Positions 6,713 to 11,124 of a DNA stretch of 11,124 bases are shown here, piece by piece; position 1 is the stretch's first letter; every line of letters starts with the position of its first letter. Both the position numbers and the translations under genes were made by a program. The stretch is taken from positions 1 to 11,124 of the forward strand of contig CAJXTH010000013.1 of the NCBI GenBank assembly GCA_913060955.1, given 5' to 3'. Origin of the DNA: an uncultured bacterium (GTDB lineage: Bacteria; Patescibacteriota; Minisyncoccia; SW-4-49-11). The notes under the pieces are model-generated. The model searched no databases and had not been told where the DNA came from. It worked only from the letters and a program-made list of their open reading frames with translations.

Positions 6713-7369
6713 ATGGCACCCTTGAAACGAAAAAATCCCTGGCTTCAAATATTCAAGTTCAGTCTTCCCTTGATCTTGGTATTTGGAACGTATCATAGTA
6801 TTGCAACACCTCAGGTGTTCTCGCTCCGAGAATTTGTGATCAAAGGAGTTACGCATGCCGGTCTGATCCTGATTGCCTGCTCACTTGCTCTTGGTCCTAT
6901 TGCTAAGTTTTTCGATGCCTTTGATACATTCCTGCACTACCGAAAACAACTCGGAATTATGGGATTTTACTATGTATTGCTTCACGGATTCTTAGCCTCT
7001 CTTCTGTATCTTTGGCCGGACCCTGCCTTTTTCCTGCGCTTCGCGAACTCGATTATTCTCGGACTGTTGTCCCTGTATCTATTAGCCCTCTGTACCGAAT
7101 GGTCAGAAGTATATGTGATCCGAAAAGTAGGATCCAAAGTTTGGCGGAAAATGCTTCGATGGATGAGCTACTCGGCTTTTGTACTTGGGCTTGCTCACAT
7201 TTGGTTCATCGAGCACCAGGGATGGGAAGAATTGTACTTCAGTGATCCGAGTCGGTTTCTTCCCCCACTTTCGTTGGTGACATTTTTCCTCGGAAGTTTG
7301 GTAGTGGTCGGAAGACTCGGAGTATTGGTCTACGACATTATTCAGTCTCAGACCAAATCTCCTCAATAA
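6713..7369 (+). CDS. Ferric-reductase-like transmembrane (MsrQ/YedZ-type) heme protein
   Basis: An integral membrane protein of 218 residues with about six hydrophobic segments (about 13-30, 44-66, 80-101, 108-127, 150-167, 184-208). Seen: THAGLI with H48, YRKQLGIMGFYYVLLHGF with H91, and WRKMLRWMSYSAFVLGLAHIWF with H162. Histidines spaced across the helices, with the R-K-x-LG turn before the second, fit the ferric-reductase-like domain of heme b proteins such as MsrQ. In MsrQ the protein passes quinone electrons to a periplasmic methionine sulfoxide reductase (MsrP). There is no FAD/NAD module and no msrP gene in view, so the electron partner is unknown. It has its own promoter, and its 3' end overlaps the convergent miaA by 32 bases. 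No useful Shine-Dalgarno sequence is seen. Confidence 0.8.
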   Translation: MAPLKRKNPWLQIFKFSLPLILVFGTYHSIATPQVFSLREFVIKGVTHAGLILIACSLALGPIAKFFDAFDTFLHYRKQLGIMGFYYVLLHGFLASLLYLWPDPAFFLRFANSIILGLLSLYLLALCTEWSEVYVIRKVGSKVWRKMLRWMSYSAFVLGLAHIWFIEHQGWEELYFSDPSRFLPPLSLVTFFLGSLVVVGRLGVLVYDIIQSQTKSPQ

Positions 7370-8267
7370 GTTTTCGGACCTCTTTTGGGGTAACTGTGTC
7401 GGCTTCAAACCAGTGAATACTCGAATCTCTCTGAAACCAGGTAAGCTGACGCTTTGCGTACTGATACTCTTTGGTGATGAATTTGGTTCGCATATCTTCC
7501 CAGGAGAGTCTTTCGTGGATATAATCGAGCATAGTAACAGTCCCAAGTCCAAATGATTTAAGTTTTTTGAGCCCCAGGGCTGGTCCCAAACGATCAGTAA
7601 GTTCGGTATACAGGCCCTGAACCTCTTCGATAGCGCCGTTTTCTAATCGGGCATCAACACGCTGACTGATTCGCTCTTGTAATCTTTCTGGGGAGGTTGT
7701 AAGACCAATTTGAATTACATTGTACGGAGACTCTGACTTTACTTCTGGTGCATTGGTAATTCCCGCCATAGCCTTTTCGATTGCTCGTATCAGACGTACG
7801 GGGTTGTTCCGATCAGATTGGTTAAGTTCGAGACCAGGAGCCAGGATGGTGAGTTGAGCTTGGAGTTGTTCTACGGTCTTTTGTTCCAGTTTTTTGCGAA
7901 GTGCCGGATTGGGAGCAATTTCTGGAATCTGAAATCCTTTGGTGAGACTTTCGGTGTAGAGTCCCGTTCCACCAACTACAATCGGTAAAATATTTTGGGC
8001 ACAAAGGTCTTGGATGATTGTTTCTGCGGATTCTTTCCAAGCCTGAACAGAGTAATCTTCCCAAGCAGGAACAATATCTAATAAATGATGCGGAACACCG
8101 TTCATCTCTTCCGAGTTGACTTTGCCCGAACCAATATCAAATCCTTGATAGACCTGACGAGAATCAGCCGAAATAATTTCACCATTCAGTGTCTGGGCAA
8201 GAGTGATACCAAGAGAACTTTTCCCGGTGGCAGTTGGTCCTACAATCGTCAGTAACCGTGGTTTCAT
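7338..8267 (-). CDS. miaA: tRNA dimethylallyltransferase MiaA
   Basis: MiaA moves a dimethylallyl group from DMAPP to N6 of A37 in tRNAs that read codons starting with U, which stabilises codon-anticodon pairing. At 309 residues it is the usual length. Motifs: P-loop GPTATGKS at 10-17, ISADSRQVYQGFDIGSGK at 32-49 (D35 is the expected general base), HHLLDIV at 60-66, GGTGLYTESL at 99-108, RLIRAIE in the tRNA-binding part, ARLENGAIEEV, and KEYQYAKRQLTWFQRD near 273-288. Everything needed for activity appears present. The start at 8267 is supported by a promoter about 28 bases upstream. The stop lies inside the convergent membrane-protein gene, so there is no room for a dedicated terminator and antisense transcripts could pair there. 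Confidence 0.96.
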   Translation of the reverse strand: MKPRLLTIVGPTATGKSSLGITLAQTLNGEIISADSRQVYQGFDIGSGKVNSEEMNGVPHHLLDIVPAWEDYSVQAWKESAETIIQDLCAQNILPIVVGGTGLYTESLTKGFQIPEIAPNPALRKKLEQKTVEQLQAQLTILAPGLELNQSDRNNPVRLIRAIEKAMAGITNAPEVKSESPYNVIQIGLTTSPERLQERISQRVDARLENGAIEEVQGLYTELTDRLGPALGLKKLKSFGLGTVTMLDYIHERLSWEDMRTKFITKEYQYAKRQLTWFQRDSSIHWFEADTVTPKEVRKLIEEIWSETE

Positions 8268-8294
8268 AAGTAAAAAGTTGTAACTTGTCTTGTT

Positions 8295-8303
8295 AGTATA
8301 CCA
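8295..8303 (-). promoter_or_regulatory. Extended -10 promoter of miaA
   Basis: On the - strand it reads TGG-TATACT. The -35 region is poor. The next bases are AACAAGACA, a 9-mer also present in the mreB leader (3082-3090). Confidence 0.6.
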
Positions 8304-8316
8304 AAAATATTTTTTA

Positions 8317-8346
8317 TTGACTTTTTAGTTTAGCTCAAGTTATGAT
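8317..8346 (+). promoter_or_regulatory. Promoter of the DUF6311 gene
   Basis: TTGACT (8317-8322) and TATGAT (8341-8346), each 5 of 6 to consensus, are separated by 18 bp. The predicted start, near 8353, falls after the TTG at 8346, which therefore should not be the initiation codon. Confidence 0.55.
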
Positions 8347-8375
8347 TGAAACAGTATAAAAAAACACGTAATTTT

Positions 8376-10028
8376 GTGAATAAGACTTCGATAATCCAGT
8401 CGTTAAAAACAATCTTGTCTTTTTATCCTGAAGTTCTCTTCATACTTGGTGTTTCTGCGATCCTCTTTCACCTTCAGTTGGATATATCTAGTGTTCTTCC
8501 ACAGAATGTTGACTTTCTCCTTCAGGGGAAAGATTGGTCTCAGCACTTTCTTGGTTGGCATTTCTATCGATCTACTCCGTGGTCATTTCCCCTTGGGGAT
8601 TTTACCGGGCTTTTATATCCCAGTCCTACTAATGTAGGATACACAGATAGTATCCCTTTGTTGGCTATTCCATTAAAGGTGATTGCTCCATTTGTAGGTA
8701 CATTCCAATATATCGGGGCTTGGGTGTTTGGTTCAATTTTTCTTCAGGGTCTTGTAGGGTTCTTCCTGTTGTATCAAATGAAATTGTCTCGAGTGTATAG
8801 TTTAGTCGGCGCAGTCTTTTTGCAGTTGAGTCCTGTTCTTTTTGAGCGGTTTGATCATCCAGCGTTAACAGCTCATTGGATTATTTTGCTGGCATTTTGG
8901 GTATATCTGCAGAATAAGTATACAGTTAGAGGTATTCTTTTCAGTGGGTTTACTATGGTCTTGGTATCTTGGATTCATCCGTACTTAACCGTAATGGTGT
9001 TTCCTATTCTATGTGCATATGCTTTGAGAGCTCCTGGATGGAAAAGCAAAATTGCTCTTTGCATAATGCTTGTCGTACTGGTTGTAATTAGTTGGTACGC
9101 TATCGGGTATTTTACTCCTTATGCAACATCGAATATGCCAGGCCTTGGTCATTATACGGCCCATTGGTCAACGTTTTTCTATTCGCCAGAATCTAGATTG
9201 TTATACAGAGTTCCTCATCAAGCCGTGCAAGGGTTTGAAGGGTCCTCATTTATGGGGCTTGGAGCAGTTCTCGGAATAGTAGGGATACTGGTTGCTAATC
9301 TTGGTAAGGAAAGAGTCATCATATTGAGGAAACAGCTTAAAGATCACTGGATTTTACTCTTGTTCATTGGTCTTATGTCTCTCTTTGCCATGACGAGATA
9401 TCCGGTGTTTGATTTCATCAAGACCTCTGAAATTCCGGGGGCACTCCTAGCTCATAAACTTTTTACTACCTTTCGAGCTACGGGGAGGTTCATATGGATT
9501 CTTCATTATGGAATACTGATTGCTTTTTTGATTACTCTTGGAAAAAGGGTGTCAAAGAAAGTGGGGGTAGGGATAGTAAGTGTGTTATGTGTGATTACGA
9601 TCGTTGATGCACCCTCTATATTTGGAGCAAGGCATAATGATTTGAAACTTGAGCCGCAGGTAGGGTCTCAATATTATGAAAATATTCGGAGTGTTGTGTC
9701 CGATGGTCAGTACACTCATATGATTTTCTATCCTTCGGCACCGAATAAACGAACATTTTTTGAAGATGACGACTATGTCCCATTTGCCTATATAGCTGCA
9801 GAAAATGAAATGGGAATCAATATCGGGTACTTAGCTCGTGTGTATGATAAGATTTTTAAAGACTTTGATGCTGCTCTGACGAAACAAATCCGGGCAGGTG
9901 AATTGAATGATAATTATGTATACATTATCCCGAAGACTCACAAACAAGAAGTAGAAAAGTATTTAGAAAATTCTAGTGCAGGAAGAGAACTCCTACAACT
10001 AAATGATAACTTTTGGTATATACCGTAA
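8376..10028 (+). CDS. DUF6311-type polytopic membrane protein, GT-C-like
   Basis: About 550 residues. The N-terminal half matches my memory of DUF6311: LLQGKDWSQHFLGWHFYRSTPWSFPLG, then YPSPTNVGYTDSIPLLAIPLK, FQYIGAWVFG and LTAHWIILLAFWVYLQ. Roughly nine to eleven membrane segments cover the first three quarters. The last ~120 residues are soluble and begin near the SQYYENIRSVV stretch. A D-W pair in the first extra-cytoplasmic loop recalls the acidic loop of GT-C glycosyltransferases that use lipid-linked sugars, so a role in surface glycan assembly is likely but not shown. Start: no ATG occurs in the first ~140 codons. The open frame reaches TTG 8346, but that codon overlaps the promoter -10, so I prefer GTG 8376, leaving a leader of about 23 bases. 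G+C is lower than in the central genes. Confidence 0.75.
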   Translation: MNKTSIIQSLKTILSFYPEVLFILGVSAILFHLQLDISSVLPQNVDFLLQGKDWSQHFLGWHFYRSTPWSFPLGDFTGLLYPSPTNVGYTDSIPLLAIPLKVIAPFVGTFQYIGAWVFGSIFLQGLVGFFLLYQMKLSRVYSLVGAVFLQLSPVLFERFDHPALTAHWIILLAFWVYLQNKYTVRGILFSGFTMVLVSWIHPYLTVMVFPILCAYALRAPGWKSKIALCIMLVVLVVISWYAIGYFTPYATSNMPGLGHYTAHWSTFFYSPESRLLYRVPHQAVQGFEGSSFMGLGAVLGIVGILVANLGKERVIILRKQLKDHWILLLFIGLMSLFAMTRYPVFDFIKTSEIPGALLAHKLFTTFRATGRFIWILHYGILIAFLITLGKRVSKKVGVGIVSVLCVITIVDAPSIFGARHNDLKLEPQVGSQYYENIRSVVSDGQYTHMIFYPSAPNKRTFFEDDDYVPFAYIAAENEMGINIGYLARVYDKIFKDFDAALTKQIRAGELNDNYVYIIPKTHKQEVEKYLENSSAGRELLQLNDNFWYIP

Positions 10029-10053
10029 TCCGTTCTTTGAATTTATAAAATAT

Positions 10054-10088
10054 AAAAAAAAACTCTCCGGACGAATGTGTGCGGAGAG
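10054..10088 (-). terminator. Intrinsic terminator of the non-coding RNA
   Basis: A 7-bp stem, CTCTCCG/CGGAGAG, with a 12-base loop is followed on the - strand by nine T residues. The U-tract on only this side fixes the direction of transcription as leftward. Confidence 0.85.
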
Positions 10089-10315
10089 ATAGAGAAGGAA
10101 TGGGGAGGGGCCACTGAAGTGGATGCGGCCCCTTGGTTTCCAAGTGAGGGGTTTAGATGTCGGTCGATGTGACCTCACTTGAAAACGCTTCAAGAGCGCA
10201 GGACTGTTGCAAAGCCCCCAACAACAGTCCTGGCTTGCAGGCTTAGGACGAGATTTACTCGCGGGTGCTGAAACGACATCTCGTCGGGCCTACAAACCTA
10301 AATGTTCAAATTTGT
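10054..10315 (-). ncRNA. Candidate structured non-coding RNA, family not recognised
   Basis: About 262 nt transcribed leftward in the gap between the DUF6311 gene and rplU. By hand count 121 of 220 bases in 10081-10300 are G or C (55%), against 30-38% in the flanks. Helices seen (+ coordinates): 7 bp 10290-10296/10311-10317; 8 bp 10247-10254/10278-10285, extended by 10239-10242/10288-10291; 11 bp 10199-10209/10222-10232; 4-5 bp 10186-10189/10195-10198; 9 bp 10141-10149/10173-10181; stacked 10107-10110/10129-10132 and 10111-10114/10119-10122 with a tetraloop; terminator 10063-10069/10082-10088. The first helix competes with the base of the second, so a switch or folding order is possible. I looked for RNase P, tmRNA, SRP and 6S signatures and found none. 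A good promoter and a U9 terminator define both ends. No convincing ORF lies inside. Confidence 0.7.
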
Positions 10316-10321
10316 AGAATA

Positions 10322-10349
10322 ACTATAGCATATCCTTTGGCTTCGTCAA
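10322..10349 (-). promoter_or_regulatory. Promoter of the non-coding RNA
   Basis: On the - strand TTGACG (10344-10349), a 16-bp spacer, and TGC-TATAGT (-10 at 10322-10327): both hexamers are 5 of 6, with an extended -10. The start would be near 10315. It diverges from the rplU promoter. Confidence 0.7.
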
Positions 10350-10357
10350 GTGCCCAA

Positions 10358-10385
10358 TTGACAAATCACGTAATTTGTCTATAAT
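10358..10385 (+). promoter_or_regulatory. Consensus promoter of rplU
   Basis: A perfect TTGACA (10358-10363) and perfect TATAAT (10380-10385) are 16 bp apart, the strongest promoter in the window. The start would be near 10392, giving a leader of about 32 bases. A second TATAAT at 10407-10412 lacks a -35. Confidence 0.8.
10360..10379. promoter_or_regulatory. 20-bp palindrome in the rplU promoter, operator candidate
   Basis: Arms GACAAAT and ATTTGTC flank CACGTA, whose inner ACGT is also self-complementary, so 18 of 20 positions are symmetric. It fills the spacer between -35 and -10 exactly and overlaps the -35. This is the classic place for a repressor dimer to block RNA polymerase. The protein is unknown. 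Confidence 0.5.
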
Positions 10386-10423
10386 AAAGGCTAGTTTGTA
10401 ATGATATATAATTTGGTATCGGT

Positions 10424-10735
10424 ATGTTTGCAATTATTAAGACTGGTGGAAAACAGTATAAAGTCCAGAAAGGATCAGTATTGAAAGTAGAAAAGCTTGA
10501 CGTTGAAGATGGAGCAGAGGTTACCTTTGACGAGGTATTGCTCGTAGCCGATGGAGATACTGTTTCTGTTGGGAAGCCAACCGTAGCCAAGGCATCTGTA
10601 TCAGCCAAGGTTGTCCAAAACGGACGAGACAAGAAAGTGATTGTATTCAAGTACAAGAACAAGACTCGATACTCTGTAAAACGAGGACACCGACAGCATT
10701 TCACCAAGGTAGAAATTACCGATATCAAGGCCTAA
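10424..10735 (+). CDS. rplU: 50S ribosomal protein L21
   Basis: A 103-residue ribosomal protein that binds 23S rRNA in the large subunit. The N-terminus MFAIIKTGGKQYKVQKGSVLKVEKL is diagnostic, as is the basic C-terminal part with KKVIVFKYKNKTRYSVKRGHRQHFTKVEI. Length is normal for the family. The usual partner rpmA (L27) does not follow; a terminator and then a NifU-like gene do, so the common rplU-rpmA pair is split here. It is transcribed from a consensus promoter containing a palindrome. Only a weak GG precedes the ATG. Confidence 0.97.
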   Translation: MFAIIKTGGKQYKVQKGSVLKVEKLDVEDGAEVTFDEVLLVADGDTVSVGKPTVAKASVSAKVVQNGRDKKVIVFKYKNKTRYSVKRGHRQHFTKVEITDIKA

Positions 10736-10756
10736 TCTGGTCGACATATTGTCCCC

Positions 10757-10783
10757 GAGGAGCTCCAAGGCTCCTCTTTTTTT
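10757..10783 (+). terminator. Intrinsic terminator of rplU
   Basis: A 7-bp stem GAGGAGC/GCTCCTC (10757-10763 with 10770-10776), a 6-base loop and seven T residues. It ends just before the promoter of the next gene. Confidence 0.9.
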
Positions 10784-10784
10784 G

Positions 10785-10793
10785 TGGTATACT
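10785..10793 (+). promoter_or_regulatory. Extended -10 promoter of the NifU-like gene
   Basis: TGG-TATACT begins 2 bases after the rplU terminator U-tract. The -35 region falls inside the terminator hairpin and does not match consensus. The start would be near 10800. Confidence 0.55.
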
Positions 10794-10821
10794 AATCGTA
10801 GGAATACATGATATCTGACGT

Positions 10822-11094
10822 ATGGATGACACTCGAGCAAAAATTGATCAGGTCTTGGAAGAAATTCGACCCATGTTAGAGCGAGATGGAGGCGGGGTTG
10901 AGGTTATTTCTTTTGAACATGGAGATCTTTCACTTCAATTATTGGGAGCCTGCTCTGGGTGTCCCATGTCTTCTATGACATTTGGAGTGATTGTTGAGAA
11001 CAAGCTGCGAGAAGTGTGTGGTGACAATCTGAAGAATGTGTATTATAATTCAGATAACGAGGAGGAACAGAGGTTCCATCCGATGAGTAAATAG
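10822..11094 (+). CDS. NifU C-terminal-domain Fe-S cluster carrier
   Basis: A 90-residue stand-alone NifU C-terminal (Nfu) domain. Seen: IDQVLEEIRPMLERDGGGVEVISFEHGDLSLQLLGACSGCPMSSMTFG, with the C-S-G-C motif at about residues 44-47 that holds a 4Fe-4S or 2Fe-2S cluster between subunits. The family accepts clusters from SUF/ISC scaffolds and passes them to apo-proteins. The first ~70 residues are typical; the C-terminal tail (NVYYNSDNEEEQRFHPMSK) is variable. The ATG at 10822 is the only start that keeps the conserved N-terminus. No Shine-Dalgarno sequence stands directly before it; the AGGA at 10800-10803 is too far. No IscS/SufS or scaffold gene is in the window, so the supply pathway is unseen. 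Confidence 0.92.
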   Translation: MDDTRAKIDQVLEEIRPMLERDGGGVEVISFEHGDLSLQLLGACSGCPMSSMTFGVIVENKLREVCGDNLKNVYYNSDNEEEQRFHPMSK

Positions 11095-11107
11095 ATAGAA
11101 AAACGCT

Positions 11108-11124
11108 ATGGCAATCAAAACCCT
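11108..11124 (+). CDS. Start of a following gene, 5 codons visible
   Basis: An ATG 13 bases after the NifU-like stop opens MAIKT and then leaves the window. MAIKT is compatible with, among others, an L2 (rplB) N-terminus, but five codons cannot identify a gene. The close spacing suggests co-transcription with the NifU-like gene. Confidence 0.3.

Noticed and set aside
9999..10193. A 64-codon - strand ORF running through the RNA candidate.
   Set aside because: Its sequence follows the hairpin arms, it ends past the terminator, and it has no ribosome site or family-like residues.
10100..10300. The hairpin region as a CRISPR array or as an L21 mRNA leader.
   Set aside because: The stems differ from one another with no regular repeat and spacer. 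The rplU promoter lies downstream of the region and the U-tract points the other way, so it is not the rplU leader.
10808..10879. A 23-codon ORF starting in the NifU-like leader, with AGGA 4 bases before its ATG, overlapping the NifU-like start in another frame.
   Set aside because: The ribosome-site-like AGGA sits at the predicted transcription start, and the peptide has no recognisable feature. It is most likely chance, though it could affect initiation at 10822.

Overview
The window is bacterial and gene-dense, with eleven substantial genes plus one entering from the left and one starting at the right edge. All reading frames stay open with TGA as a stop, and TAA, TAG and TGA all close genes, so the standard bacterial code applies and a UGA=Gly code is unlikely. 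Shine-Dalgarno sequences are mostly weak or absent, several starts lie very close to a predicted transcription start, and most genes have their own extended -10 promoter. The gene set (RSH stringent-response enzyme without C-terminal domains, MreB, DUF6311-type membrane protein, small ferric-reductase-like membrane protein, lone NifU C-terminal domain) and the moderate-to-low G+C suggest an uncultivated, streamlined lineage. Patescibacteria/CPR is a reasonable guess but is not proven by the sequence.

Left edge (1-1516), AT-rich and probably accessory. An operon on the + strand ends here with the C-terminal part of an MvdD/TgmB-like ATP-grasp ligase, then a 56-residue gene with the layout of a graspetide (omega-ester peptide) precursor, then a strong terminator. 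Facing it is a 294-residue protein of unknown family, only about 30% G+C in sampled stretches.

Centre (1517-7369). A short RSH enzyme (-) and mreB (+) diverge from back-to-back promoters. mreB is followed after 2 bases by a GT4 glycosyltransferase, then by a GH13_18 sugar phosphorylase with all three catalytic acids. A heme-type ferric-reductase-like membrane protein follows from its own promoter, which shares an unusual initially transcribed sequence with the mreB promoter.

Right part (7338-11124). miaA (-) overlaps the end of the membrane-protein gene tail to tail. A DUF6311 polytopic protein (+) diverges from miaA, and its promoter position argues for a GTG start. The 395-base gap after it is not empty. 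On the - strand it holds a GC-rich, multi-hairpin RNA candidate of about 260 nt with its own promoter and an intrinsic terminator, which I cannot match to a known RNA family. Its promoter diverges from a consensus promoter for rplU (L21), and a 20-bp near-perfect palindrome fills the spacer of the rplU promoter. rplU ends in a clear terminator, and a NifU-like Fe-S protein gene follows from its own promoter.

The best candidates for something undescribed are the graspetide system at the left edge and the structured RNA next to rplU.
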